NCBI GenBank assembly: GCA_036250225.1
Contig: JAPZLL010000004.1
Location: 1,302,001-1,366,000 of the forward strand
Direction of reading: 5' to 3'
From: Cercophora sp. LCS_1
Taxonomy: Eukaryota > Ascomycota > Sordariomycetes > Sordariales > Lasiosphaeriaceae
DNA: 64,000 nt
Below the pieces are notes generated by a model that searched no databases, was not told where the DNA came from, and saw nothing but the letters and a program-made list of their open reading frames with translations. This document shows, piece by piece, positions 32,171 through 43,575 of this stretch. Positions within the stretch are counted from its first letter, which is position 1; each line of letters opens with the position of its first letter. The translations under genes and the position numbers were made by a program.

Positions 32171-33019
32171 TTTGACTGCTTGCGCTGGCTGACAATGTTT
32201 TGTTGGTGTTGAGATCTGGATGTGAAAGAATTTGATAACGGTGATGGTGGGGCAAATGCGATAAAGTTAAGTGGTTGCAGCAAGCGGGCAGTAAAAACCT
32301 TCTGGACGGGGCGGTGAAGCACCCCAGAACTCAGGGAGTCGAACGACAAGCTCTGTTCGCATCAATTGGTCTCAAAAGTCACAACTTCGGTGTTTCGTGC
32401 TCATATTCCTGGATACTATGCACTCCGCATTGCGACTGTCTTCTCGCCGCCTTTTTTTCGACGATTTGACCACCGTCACTACTTAAGTCCGATCCCGTTT
32501 GTGAGTGGTGGCTGTCAATGTTGAGTTCTGACCCCTGAACATCCCCGCATCCGCTGTCGTCTTGGTCGCGGGGGTAACCGACGCGGTCGCGCTTTCTGGT
32601 GGGGCTAAAAATCCAGACCGATTTTGGCAGCAGGGATTGTGACCGTGACAGGCACCATCCGCACTCGTCCCATATCTTCTGGAGTCGAGTCGGCGCTGCC
32701 TTTCCTCGTGTTCCTTCTCTCGAGCAGCCTTCGAAATATCGTGGTGCCTCATAGTTTTCTTATTGTACTCTCCAGCAGGCAGGAGTTCGGAACTACGCGT
32801 CGCCACTAGCAAACGCGTCCGCAATACGCGGGCGTCGAGAACTCGTCGCCCAGCATTGAAAGACTTTCACCAACCCGCTCTCCACCCAACCCACTCAATT
32901 GACCGCAGCTGGGTACGACTTCATGGCCTGCTTGTTTTAAAGCTCCCACGCCGATCCGAGAGCTCTCAGTTCGCCAGTCTTACTTCGCGCGACTCTGACG
33001 CGTCCTCGATCTCTTCAAC
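32171..33019. other. Divergent intergenic region between TMA16 and EXO1
   Basis: A head-to-head interval of about 0.85 kb. It contains a minus-strand open frame at 32483-32824 with a charged segment (KAAREKEHEERQRRLDSRR), which I could not support as a gene. MluI-like ACGCGT occurs near 32,797 and 32,814; ACGCGT is the MCB element of S-phase genes, which suits EXO1, though two sites about 200 bp away are weak evidence. Confidence 0.45.
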
Positions 33020-35406
33020 ATGGGCATCACCGGTAGGACTCCCTTCCCCGCACCCGGGTTGGGATGCTAATTTAGATAACCTCAGGCCTCCTACCTCTTC
33101 TCAAGTCTATCCATCGACAGGTCGAGCTCAGGAAATATGCGGGCGAGACGTTAGGTATCGATGGATATGGCTGGCTTCATCGCGGCGCAACCGCTTGCGC
33201 CATTGAACTGGCGCAAGGAAAGCCTACGCGCAAGTCAGTCTTCGCCGTATACACATACGTCTTCAGGCCACTAACTTTTGATAGATATGTTGACTTCGCC
33301 ATGCAACACGTCAGGATGTTCAGGCACTTCGGAGTGACGCCGTATTTTGTCTTTGATGGCGATTTCCTTCCAAGCAAGGCCGGGACCGAGTCGTCGCGTC
33401 TCGAACGTCGTGAAGCAAGCCGAAAGGCCGGACTGGAGCTTCTTAAGGCGGGGAAAGCAGCACAAGCTCATACAGAGCTCCAGAAAGCCGTTGACGTTAC
33501 GCCCGAAATGGCCCGACATCTCATTGAGGAGCTCAAGAAGGCGAAGATCCCATACGTTGTTGCGCCATATGAAGCTGACTCGCAGCTCGTTTACCTGGAG
33601 CGCCAAGGGTTAATCACCGGCATCGTTTCTGAAGACTCGGATCTGTTGGTGTTCGGCGCCAAGCGACTAATCACCAAGCTGGACAGGTATGGACAGGCGG
33701 TCGAGATCAATCGCAAGGATTTTTGTGCTGTACGTGAGATATCACTCACCGGGTGGACCGATATCGAATTTCGCCACATGGCCATTTTGAGCGGCTGTGA
33801 CTATCTCAACGGGGTAGGCGGCATGGGACTGAAGACGGCATATCGAATGATTCGAAAGTACCGAACCCCTGAACGTTTGATCAAGATGCTCCAGTTCGAC
33901 GCCAAGTTCAAGATCCCCGACAACTATTTGGCCGAGTTCAAACAAGCCGAGTTGACCTTCGTGTACCAACGCGTTTTTTGCCCGAAGGCCCAGGAGATCG
34001 TCCTCCTTACCGAGCCCGACCACACTGTCGACGTCGAAAAAATGCCTTTCATCGGAGCCCCAGTTCCCCCGGAGCTTGCCCAAGCTATTGCGATCGGAGA
34101 TGTGAACCCCATCACAAAGAAACGCATTGTTGTGCCGACTTCACCGAGCAAACGTAGGATCAGCCAGGTGTTCGCCGCAGCCAGCACGAATCTCACCGCA
34201 CCACCCAAAAAGGCTCTCGGGAGACCTATTGGCGAATATTTTGGCAGCCGGCGCATCCCCTTGGGTGAAATGGATCCCAACTGTTTCAAGCCTGAACCAA
34301 ATAATAGCAGCGCTGTAGTCGAACCTCGCCCGATTGTATTCCCGCTCCCAAGACCGTATATCGACGACGACGCGTCCACCAGCGGTTCGAGCCGCCCGTA
34401 TACCAGCCGCTCTCGTCGCAAGACGGTACCCGTGGGTGAGCTCATCGGTCTCAGCCAGGCCGGCTCTGGGAATCGTCGTCACACGACTGGTCCTGAGATT
34501 CTGGTGTATCAGGACTCCAGCACTTCTAGCAGACCGCCAAAGAAAGCGAGACTGTGCGAAGAACTGCCAGTCAATAGGGACGAGGACTCTGCATTTGAGC
34601 GAAGCAAATTTTTCCCTTCCGGCAAACAGCAAAAGCCGACTGCGAAGAAGAGGACGGACGATTTGCTCATGTCGGACGACTCAATCGATGAGGTTCTGCG
34701 ATCCATGCCTGATATGGATTGCTGGACCCCGTCGACCTTGCCTTGCGGCGGCGAGGGTTCCGGTAAAGTCCGCGTCTTTGATGAGGACCCCGTGGACGGC
34801 GTGGAGGTTAGCGCCACCCCTGAGAAGCCCGTCCCGAAGAATAATGGTAATCTGGCTAGTGATGACGTTGAAGTGCCAGCGTCGTCCCCTTTACAGTCCT
34901 CAGGACGTACGGCTAGCGGTGCCCCTTCGGTAACCCCTCTAGCGACAAGTTTGCAGAAGTTCAGCTACACGTCGTCAAAACGTGGCACTCGGATAGCACA
35001 TGGACTGCCGACACCCTCGTCGAGCACGGAGCGGTCTGTTGGCCCGAAGACCTCGGGTGTTGATCGGATGACGCCGAGGTTGACTCCGCTCCAGCGCATC
35101 GGTGCTCAGGCGCTGGGGCGCAACCGGGCGACCAAGTTTACGCCGCCGAGCTTCCGATCCTCGGCTGTCGTGAAGGGAAAACGGCAGTCCAGCTCGCTTG
35201 TAGATCCCGCTTTGGTGCCGTTGCCAAGGGTTGATGTTGCGGAGGTGGAAGCTTTGAACATGGGAGGAAGCGAGGATCAAATCATCCCCGAGAGCGATGG
35301 AGAAAATGAGAACGAGGAATTAGCCACGACGGATAGGGGTGGCCGCTCTTGCCGTCTTTCAGGGCGGTTCGACCTGTCTCAATTCTTATATGAGAGTGGG
35401 ACATAG
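33020..35406 (+). CDS. EXO1: Exonuclease 1 (Rad2/XPG family)
   Basis: Exo1 is a 5'-3' exonuclease and flap endonuclease acting in mismatch repair, double-strand-break resection and meiosis. Three exons: 33020-33032 (only 13 nt), 33086-33233 and 33285-35406; 760 aa. The short first exon encodes MGIT and joins to GLLPLLKSIHRQV, the invariant start of the family, whose Gly2 must be exposed. XPG-N contains the metal ligand in GIDGYGWLHRG and FVFDGD; XPG-I is YVVAPYEADSQLVYL and GIVSEDSDLLVFG; the helix-two-turn-helix is LSGCDYLNGVGGMGLKTAY. All catalytic acids appear present. The C-terminal half is low-complexity and regulatory. It holds RSKFF (493-497), a match to the Mlh1-interacting (MIP) box of yeast Exo1, which supports a mismatch-repair role. 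Confidence 0.95.
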
Positions 35407-36187
35407 TCGTATTGGAGGTGGAATATTGTGCATAGCGTGGGCGTTCGGCCGGCGGGCCAGGTGGTATTCTCAAGACTTTGACAGCAAGGCGTTTCCGGTG
35501 GTATCTCTTGTCCGTTTCAAGGGTGGCTCCTTTCGGTTTGGCATTATGGGACTAAGTATAGGCGTTGCGGAGAATATGGCTGCAATCAGGTAGTGATGAA
35601 GTAGCATAGATATAAAAGTAATGAGGAGTCCCTTCCATAAGTGGTCCTCCGCACGTTAGTGACATCAGAGACGCCCACCAACCGAGCAACGGCTCCAATT
35701 GGATGCATTGACCCCCCAAAGACCTCCAAGAACACGGCCCTGAGAATCGAGTGAGGCCGCCTGGAGTCACGCAATAACGAACAGGGCCTCGGTTATATTT
35801 TTAAAACCTCATTCTCAAACACAAGTCTCCCACTCTGTGTTCCAATCATGGAAAATGAGACGTTGGGATTCCGAGGGGGTTCAGCCTTGTTCTCGACTTC
35901 ACCAGAGAGATGAGTACCTAGAGTAGCCCCAGGTAATTTGTGATAAGAACTACAGATCTCTCGCCAGTCGAATCCGTGTTCACGAAGGAAATTGATACTG
36001 GGAGACCTCCACACTCAAAATCCTGGATGGCTTGGGGCTTGCGGTTGTTGCCGAAGGCGAGATTCGGTTAGTCAGCACGATGATCGAAGCGGGGTGAACC
36101 CTCCGCCCGCCTGTGGAGTTGCCATCAAGAGCGAAGGCTCGCAAGCTTCTTACGCTAGAAGATTTTGCTCGAGGCACATCAAATAGA
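35407..36187. other. Intergenic between EXO1 and the tRNA gene
   Basis: No gene supported. Contains the EXO1 terminator. Short open frames lack any recognisable features. Confidence 0.5.
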
Positions 36188-36277
36188 CTCCCTGTGGTGT
36201 AGTTGGCTATCACGTTCGGCTGTAATCGTTAAACATTGTATACCGAAAGGTCACCGGCTCGATTCCGGTCGGGGAGA
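36188..36277 (+). tRNA. tRNA-Tyr (GTA) with a 16-nt intron
   Basis: A full cloverleaf can be drawn: acceptor CTCCCTG/CGGGGAG (36188-36194 with 36270-36276), D arm closing GTG/CAC with AGTTGGCT loop, anticodon stem TTCGG/CCGAA, and T arm ACCGG/CCGGT around CTCGATT. The loop reads CTGTAA followed by the intron (36226-36241) and A38, so the anticodon is GTA at 36222-36224. C1-G72 and discriminator A73 are the eukaryotic tyrosine identity set, and tRNA-Tyr genes in eukaryotes nearly always have an intron at this position (37/38). The internal B box is GGCTCGATTCC. No CCA is encoded, as expected. Confidence 0.93.
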
Positions 36278-36278
36278 C

Positions 36279-36296
36279 TTTTTTTTTTTTTTTTTT
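36279..36296 (+). terminator. RNA polymerase III terminator of the tRNA-Tyr gene
   Basis: Eighteen consecutive T start two bases after the tRNA 3' end. Pol III stops at T runs of four or more, so this is an unusually long but clear terminator. Confidence 0.9.
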
Positions 36297-36701
36297 GCCG
36301 TTTTGGCTCTAACCGAGCACAATAACAAGACAGCAATATTTTTACCATCTCGGGAGCTGCGCTTTTCTATTGTATTGCGTGCATAACATGTAGCTGGGAA
36401 AATGCTATTGTTCTTCGCTGGGTTGCGTAGGTTGGGCTCACCGCCCGCGGCAGAAATAGAAGGTGGGGCGGGGGGTTTCTCCACACCGCCCAAAATTTCA
36501 CTGTGATAAAATTCATTCGTCGGTTGATGGTCCGTTCTCTCGCCCGCCACTGGGTTTCTCCAACCTCACCCTTGAGCCTGCAACGCGCGCGACCGACGTA
36601 TTGCCTTCGCGACTCGTCTCCGTGTATATCCACTTGCGCCCTCCCGAAGCAACCTTGTTCCTCTGCTTCCACAAGCTTGTCCACCCCAGAACGCCTTCGA
36701 G
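36297..36701. other. Promoter region of RRP14/SURF6
   Basis: No gene seen. The last ~150 bp are C-rich with CCACTTGCGCCC and similar pyrimidine-rich strings, typical of fungal 5' UTRs. Confidence 0.5.
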
Positions 36702-38423
36702 ATGGCCGATACCTCGTTGCAGGTGGGCAGAGATCCGCTCGCGCATCTTTCAGCTGTTCACGGCGCTAATCACGATGCTTGACTATAGGATCGCCTGCGC
36801 GAGTCACAGAAAGCCTTTGACGGCTTGCTGTCGCTGATTCCAGCCAAGATGTACTATGGGGAGGAGAAAAGTGTATGCCACACTTGCTTCACGTCGAATG
36901 TCTTGGGCTGACGTTGGGTCTTGTGATAGGACCAATGGATGAAGAAGAAGCAAACCAAGGATCAGGCCAAAGCTGCCAAGCGCGGTAAACTCGACCCCGA
37001 CAGCGAGCTGAACCGCAGCGCAAAGGAGGAGCTCGAGGAGAGGGCGAGGACCAAGCGCAAGCTCCGCGAGATGGAGGCGTCCGACGACGAGAGCGAAAAC
37101 GAAAGCGAGGCAAGCTACCTGGCCAACGTGGAGAGGGAGAAACCTCTGGAGGGACTGAAGAAGGCCAAGATTCAAGAATCTTCTGATGACGACGAGCCTT
37201 CACCCAAGAAGGCCAAAGTTGACGAGGAGGGCGAGAAGCAAAATCTTCAGGGGCCAAGCGTCGATCCAGCAGCGACTACCAACAAAAAGCTGACCAAGGA
37301 GGAGAAGAAGTCGGCGAAGAAGGCCAAGAAGGAAGAGAAGCTGAGGGCAAAGCTCGAGAAGGCACCAAGCAAGTCCAAGACCGACGACACCCCCATCCCG
37401 AAACACGCCATCCAAGAATCCACCGAAGTCGACGAGCCTGATCATGAAGACAGTATGATGCCGATGGACATTTCTGGCCTGGTGCCCGAAGAAGAAGTAG
37501 TGTCAACAGGCAGGTCGGTATCGCACTCACCGGTCTTTGACAGCGCCGCTGCTACTGCCGGAGAATCAGCCATAAACTCGACGGGCAGCACGACATCTGT
37601 CTCCTCTACAGAGCCCTCGGTAGTCCCCCCAAGAATCAACCTCCCCAAAAACGAAAAAGACGCCGAGGCTCTCAAGAAGCGGTTAGAAGCAAGACTCGAG
37701 GCGCTTCGAGCCTCCCGCAAGGCCACAGACGAGCATGGCAAGCAAATTCGTACGCGACAAGAACTCATCGAGCAGCGGCGAGAGAAGCAGCTTAAGCGAA
37801 AGGCCCACAAGCGCGAGTTGCGTCTGCGTGCCAAGGAGGAGGAGGACAGGAAACGCGAAGAAGCTCTTGCCAGCTCACGAAACTCGCCATTGAGCATGCC
37901 CACGTTCAACAACCCCGATGACGACCGCAGCGCCAACCGCTTTGCATTCGGACGCCTTGCATTCTCCGACGGTGCGCTGATGTCTCACGACTTAACTTAT
38001 GAGAAGTCTGCCGATAGCAAGAAGAAGGGCCCCTCCGACCCCAAGACCGCATTGGCCAAGCTCGAAGCTCAAAAGAAGAGGCTTGCCGCACTCGACGAGG
38101 ATAAGCGCAAAGAAGTTCTCGAAAAGGAGACATGGCTAGCGGCCAGGCGGCGCGCCGAGGGTGAGAAGGTGCATGACAGCGAAGCCTTGCTCAAGAAGGC
38201 TGTCAAGCGCAAGGACAAAGCCAAGAAGAAGAGCGAGAAGGAGTGGAAGGAGCGTGCTGCCGGTGTCGAGAAGTCAATCAAGGATAGGCAACGGAAGCGC
38301 GAGGAGAACCTCAAAAAGCGAAGAGACGAGAAAGGCGCCAAGGGAAAGAAGAAGAAGGGAGGTCCGACCAAGCCAAAGAATCGGCCGGGCTTCGAGGGGT
38401 CGTTTGGTGGAAAGAGGAAATAG
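36702..38423 (+). CDS. RRP14: Surfeit-6/Rrp14 ribosome-biogenesis protein
   Basis: SURF6 (yeast Rrp14) is a nucleolar protein needed for both ribosomal subunits. Three exons: 36702-36722, 36789-36872 and 36930-38423; 532 aa; all junctions in phase 0. The first exons give MADTSLQ and DRLRESQKAFDGLLSLIPAKMYYGEEKS, the conserved N-terminal helix of the family, followed by DQWMKKKQTKDQAKAAKRGKL. The middle is acidic with Lys-rich nuclear signals (about 90-250). The SURF6 domain is the C-terminal part: LRASRKATDEHGKQIRTRQE, the long Arg/Lys/Glu helix, NRFAFGRLAFSDG, then PKTALAKLEAQKKRLAALDEDKR and the basic tail ending NRPGFEGSFGGKRK. Strong heptad-like charge suggests an extended coiled coil. 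It is convergent with VPS74. Confidence 0.92.
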
Positions 38424-39397
38424 GGTGGGTAATCGAGGCAAAGGAAAAGGCTGTGGGGAACATGCAGGTGGAGGCATGGCATAAAATGGGCGAGACCAGT
38501 CGTGTTCTTTTGTCATGGGCGGTTGCATGCTGGCGTCTGGCGTTTAAGGGTACTGAACATACCCATTGGGACTATAACATGCAGTATCTTTGTTCAATAC
38601 TACTGAGGAGGCATTGGCAAGTCATCCACGGGTCTCTCAAGCTCACGCGTGATCTTTCGTCCCCGTTCATGGCAAGGTGGATGAATTAGGTATCATGGTT
38701 TGCGTTTATAACATGGCTCGTCCCAAGTTGCGTAACCACATCAACAAGAACCAGTAGACTAGGGGAAAAGCGAGACAGTGGCAAAAAACTCCAATATACA
38801 CCCGTTTTGCAGACAGTGTCAAAAGGAAGGGAAAAAAAAAAAAGAAAGCGACCAAGATTGCGAACAGGGCAGGTGTAAAGGATGAATGGGGTGGCCCGAA
38901 GAGCAAAAGGAACAAAAATATTGACATGGAGAAACGAAACAAGAGATATTCCTCCCGATGGCGTTTTCCTTGCACAATTTGACCAAAACAACCGCCGCGT
39001 ATGCCTTGGCCCCCTTGTCTTGATTTCCCCGTCTCGTTTCGTTTCGTTTTGTTTTGGTCCCAATACATCATCAAGCGTCTCTCTAGAACGAGCTTTCTTC
39101 GCAGCTTGTCTTGTTTTTTTTTTCCGTTTCCCCATTCGGCCAGTTTCGCCAACGCGTTGATCATTTTGTAGTAGCCCAACCTGCGACTCCCCGTTCTGAA
39201 CGTGAAAGATTTCCCTAAACGAGCAACAAGGCACCAATCAGGCGTGAGGGTGGAAGTAATGCTTCATTGCTATGGCTAGCAATAAAAAGGCGACTGTGAA
39301 CCCGAATGAATGAGAGGGGTGGCCTCAAGGGAGGGGCGGCAAAAGAACCCGTCAAGACGCGGCAGATATCCGGGAGACGACCCCCCTTCAAACAGAA
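38424..39397. other. Convergent 3' flanks of RRP14 and VPS74
   Basis: About 1 kb with no supportable gene. Contains a T-rich stretch near 39,112-39,123 and A-rich runs near 38,833. It must hold both terminators. Confidence 0.5.
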
Positions 39398-40631
39398 TTA
39401 GAGAAGGGAGTCCAAGCGAGTGAAAACGCTCAAGCAAGCGGCCACGACCTCGAGTTGCAGCTCCTTTTCCTTTGACTTGTTGACCTCCTATGACTCGTTA
39501 GCATGTGAACGCAGCAGGAAAGTTGACCAACTAACATCGGAGATAACTTGGGGCAGGTTTGCCCCGATGCCATTTCCAGTTGCCTTCTTCCCAAATGGCC
39601 ACTGGCTGTACTCGGCAAGAAGCTCATCCGTTTGTGCAAAAGCACGTTCCCGTGCCTCGTGGCCCAATGTTGAGAGCGCGTTTTCGAGGACGTTAGCCGC
39701 ATAGGCCGCGCACACCATGGCAATCGTTCGGATGTAGCGGAATTCGAGGTTCTCGGGCAGGAATTGGGAGCCGTTGAGGACGACGGTACGCTGGGTCAAG
39801 ACATTGCGAACGCGCCGCCGGATCTCCTCCTTGGCGCCGCTGTCGACGACAGGATGCGTCGCCATGTCAAACAACAAGAAGTTCCGCTTCTCGGTACGGA
39901 GAATCCCCTTGTCTACCAAACCCTTGGCCAAACGCTCGCGGACTTGCTTTAGTTGGTAGCCAATCTTCATCAGGTTCCATGTCTCGCCTGAGAGCCGTCA
40001 GTATTCCCTATCAAATCACGGGGCACAGGGTACATACCACTCATCAAATCAATCCATGAGGCGACGCTCATCTCTTCGCTCGACTTCATCATCTTGAGCG
40101 CCTCGTCGAGGAGGACTTCGCCCGTCAGGGTGTCATCGATAACCTCGATAACGCGGTCGGGGAGCGGGAAGCGTCGCCTCGAAGGGTCCTTTTTCATGCT
40201 AATACGCCCTCGGAAGGCCAGTTCGAGGACGATGCATCCGCGCAAAGCGTATGAAATGTTGTCGTTCCAAAAGGAGAGGTATCCCTAGAAACGCCGCAGC
40301 ATCAGCCAACATCCTCATCCATGTTTGGGAGGTTGACCCAACGCACCTGTTTATCCTTCAACCCGAGCAACAAAATCTCCTCCATCAATGTCAGCTTGGG
40401 CTGCTTGCTTCGCTCGGCGCTCTCGCTGATGTCGCGCGGGTCGAAGGCGATCTTGTGCCCGTTTTCGCCGCTCTCGTAGCTCGTCTCGGGCGCGCTGTCC
40501 CGCACATCCTTGGAGCTGCTAGATCGATTGACGCCATTGCTGCTGTCGGCCCCAGCGTTGGCACCGGCGCTGTCGCCTGCTGCTCCTCCACCACCTCTGC
40601 GCCGTGTCAGCCCCGATGTGGTGGTCGACAT
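39398..40631 (-). CDS. VPS74: Vps74/GPP34 (GOLPH3-type) Golgi PI4P effector
   Basis: Vps74 binds phosphatidylinositol-4-phosphate and retains glycosyltransferases in the Golgi. Four exons: 40631-40347, 40284-40038, 39987-39536 and 39487-39398; 357 aa; introns 48-62 nt. The GPP34 domain starts with KLTLMEEILLLGLKDKQ, GYLSFWNDNISYALRGCIVLELAFRGRI, continues with PLPDRVIEVIDDTLTGEVLLDEALK and ETWNLMKIGYQLKQVRERLAKGLVDKGILR, then NFLLFDMATHPV and IRTIAMVCAAYAANVLENAL. The fourth exon supplies the conserved end EVNKSKEKELQLEVVAACLS. Residues 1-75 are a Ser/Gly/Asn-rich tail before the domain, with an Arg cluster (TRRRGG) that in yeast Vps74 is linked to coatomer binding. It has a likely functional neighbour in the lipid-exchange gene 1.2 kb upstream. 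Confidence 0.94.
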
Positions 40632-41852
40632 GTTTGCCGGTCGAGTTTTTTATTTGCTTGGCCTCCCAGCCCGCAGCGATGTGTTTAGTTTGGTTCGAGG
40701 GACCGAGCACCGATGATCGGCCTGGGCAAATCGGGTTCGTGTCAATGAGGAGCGAAAGGAGACCAATTTGTTGGGTGTCCTCTTTCTTCCTTGTGTTACG
40801 CGTGAGTTGTGGCGCGCGATGATTGAGAATGTTCAGAGAGGTTGACTACGCCGCTGAGGCTCGGTCACACGTCCAATCTCAAGGGTCCCAGTTCGGTCGG
40901 GGGGTACCAGTTCAGCCAGCCGCGTCGTCGCAAAAGGGGTGGACTAGATCGCTAGGGCTCGCTCGATCAACGTTGAGTATCGCGGGGAATTTTCCGATTG
41001 CGAATTGACAAGCAGACCCGGTTTCTTCGTCTCAGGTATTTTGCCAACTGCACGTGTGCCAGGCCTTTGTCGCCCCTTTTTTCTGCGTTCTGCTGGTCTT
41101 CGAAAAGTTCTAGGCTAATACCGATAACGATAACGTTGCCTGTTGGTTCCGCGATGGGCTGAGTTTGGACCGCTTGCTACGGTCTCTCTCTCTCGGCAGG
41201 AAAGTGGAGCTGGACCCTTTCTTTGCTGTTGCCTGGCTGCCAGTTGTGAGCACGACGAAGAAATACGAGAATTTGAGCAATTGACCCTGCTCTCGTCAAG
41301 GGACAAACGAGTGCTGGAGAGGGGCGGTCTTTCAAGCCAGCCGAGCTTGGATCGATGCCGTGCAGCCACACTTGATGTGGCTGAACATTCCACCGTGTCC
41401 TGTGGCGCGCCAAAGCTTGGTCAACCCCTGACCCCTGAACGGCGTCCGAACCCAGACACTGCTGTCCCATCAACAGATTGAGGTGACCAACATTGATCAA
41501 TAGCTACTTGGGAAGGTGGTATATTGAGATCCGAAGAAATGCAACACAACAGCAGCTTCCGAGCACCCCTTCTAGCCTTACACCATATCAACACCGTCGC
41601 ATCTCCCTCTTGACCAATGCCCTCTCTCTCTCTCTCTTCAACGCCAGAGGCGGCATTCCCATACACCAGCCCAACTCCGTCCAGTAACGAGGGTTATGCA
41701 ACCAATGAGCGACTACCATGCAACACCATCAACTATGCAAAAGGAGAGAGACGTTCATCCCTACCATGTACCCGTGTCGGACGAGAAACAGAGAAATAGC
41801 AACCGGCCATGCACCACAATATCCTCGGTAAATATCACCCCTTTCCATTAGT
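40632..41852. other. VPS74 promoter and OSH6 3' flank
   Basis: Gene-free 1.2 kb. The short CTCTCTCTCTCTC stretch at about 41,624-41,636 is a simple repeat. Nothing else stands out. Confidence 0.5.
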
Positions 41853-43575
41853 TCACTCCAGAATCCCCTCCATATTCCAATCCCCAGCTTGTGCGCGCTT
41901 GAGCACCTCCTTCCCCTTCTCCGTCAGCTCTGGCTTACCACCCTTGTCGGTGACTTGCTCGAAAAAGACGGGCTCCCAAGTTTCCCCGTTTCGTTCACGC
42001 TCGCGCGCCTTCTCACGCTGCGCCTCTTCAAGCTCCTGCTTGACTGTTGTGGCGCGCGAAAATTGCTTTGAATGGATTGCCGTTGTTACGTCGCGCCACA
42101 TTTGCAACGACTCATGCGGGAGCTGTTTCTCAAAAGGCGGCACGATTTTTGGCGCAACATTCAACGGCGCAATGTCAATGATTGTGATCTGCTCCTCAGA
42201 CGGGTGCGAGTCCTACCCGACGTCAGCACATTCCATATGGTCACCAGTTCGTTCTCATCAGCACTTACCAATGGCTTCGATCCGAGGGTGAACACAATCT
42301 TTTCTTTCCAAGGTCCGCCTAGGCGCACCAGAATGTCTTCTTCGGGGACCTCCTTGATCTGCGTCTTGTTGTCATTCTCCGGATCGTAGCGGAAAATAAT
42401 GCCCTCGACCTTGTTCACAGTGCGTGTCCAACCCTCGTCATAATAATGCAAAATGGCCTTGAGCTTGGTCTCTGGACATGTGATATACGCCATATCGCCC
42501 ACGGTGACGCTCAAGGCGCCACGGAAAAAGCCGCCGAGATGCGCAGCGGGGTGTTTGAGCTGATACGTTTCATGGTTTCGCTTCTCAACAGTGATGAAGA
42601 TACCAAGATTGTGCTCCCCGGGCATCACCTTGATCGAAGTGCCCGTGAATTTCGCTGTGATTTGGTCGAAGCCACGCGCATGCAACCCCTTTTCCGGGCA
42701 GCTGATATAAAAGGCCGACACCGGCGGGTGATGGGAAGTCTGCTCTGTCAGATATGAAATACGGACAGGCTTCGAGGGGTTCGCCGCTGTCTGTGTCACC
42801 GACACGGTTGACGCAGCCGCTCCGCCACCCGAACCAAGGGCCCGATTAATGGGTGTCTTGCTAGATTTCGTGCTTGACGCACTGCTTCCTGGTGTGCTCG
42901 CTTCCCTGTGTGGTCTGGTGTCGATCCTCGGCGCATCATCGTCTGTTTCCCAGTTACACTGCCAGAGAACTGTATCAGCGTCGTCGTCCTGGTTTTATCT
43001 CTTCTCTTCTCCTTACCCGAAAATATTCACCCAAACACGAGTTGTACGGCTTGCACGGTCTTCCCTTGGCGTATTTCAGATCCTTTGTGAACCAAAAGCG
43101 CAGGACCTCCAGCATCCGATCAACCGGATCTTCAGCGGTTCCGATAGCAATGAAAGCATTGGGAGAGTCGAGATAGTTCCAATATTCGAGATTCGGCGTC
43201 GGCTCGAGGAGCTGCGAGGGAAGTGAGAAGCGAACAGAGGCGAGATCAGCGACTCCGATAAATCTGCCAAGTTAAGGTCGTGTTAGCCCAGAGATGTTTG
43301 CTACGCTGTCAAATGGTATACAGTCAGGGAGCGGTCCAAGAGGCGGCTATGGGAGGATTGGCTCGGGGCCATTGCTGACGCCATTCCTGTCCCGCCGACG
43401 TCGGAAGACGGTGAAAACGAAGGTGTTGACCGCCAAATGTTCGGACTCACTTTCGAAGGATGGAAATGAAGGTCTTGAGCTTGGATCCATCGCTGGCGTG
43501 CTCCTCAGCAGGGGCATCCGAGGCGGCGCTTGCGGGCGTCGACGCCGCGGGGGGCGTGCTAGACGTTGAAGACAT
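41853..43575 (-). CDS. OSH6: Oxysterol-binding-related protein of the Osh6/Osh7 type
   Basis: Osh6-type proteins exchange phosphatidylserine for PI4P at ER-plasma membrane contacts. Four exons: 43575-43451, 43263-43017, 42958-42269 and 42212-41853; 473 aa. The first intron is unusually long (187 nt); the others are 56-58 nt. The conserved order is SKLKTFISILRKFIGVADLA, RFSLPSQLLEPTPNLEYWNY, EDPVDRMLEVLRFWFTKDLK, KPYNSCLGEYFRCNWETD, then the ORP signature EQTSHHPP (195-202, His199 and His200 contact the PI4P head group) and GTSIKVMPGEHNLG. The domain without PH or ankyrin modules matches Osh6/7 and not Osh1-3. A Ser/Ala/Gly linker of about 45 residues (around 140-185) interrupts between CNWETD and PVRISYL. 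The C-terminal helix (WRDVTTAIHSKQFSRATTVK) is family-typical. Confidence 0.92.

Noticed and set aside
32483..32824. Minus-strand frame with a charged helix
   Set aside because: No good ATG context, no conserved end, sits in a divergent promoter region.
33591..34632. Long minus-strand frames inside EXO1
   Set aside because: Antisense shadows of the EXO1 coding exon.
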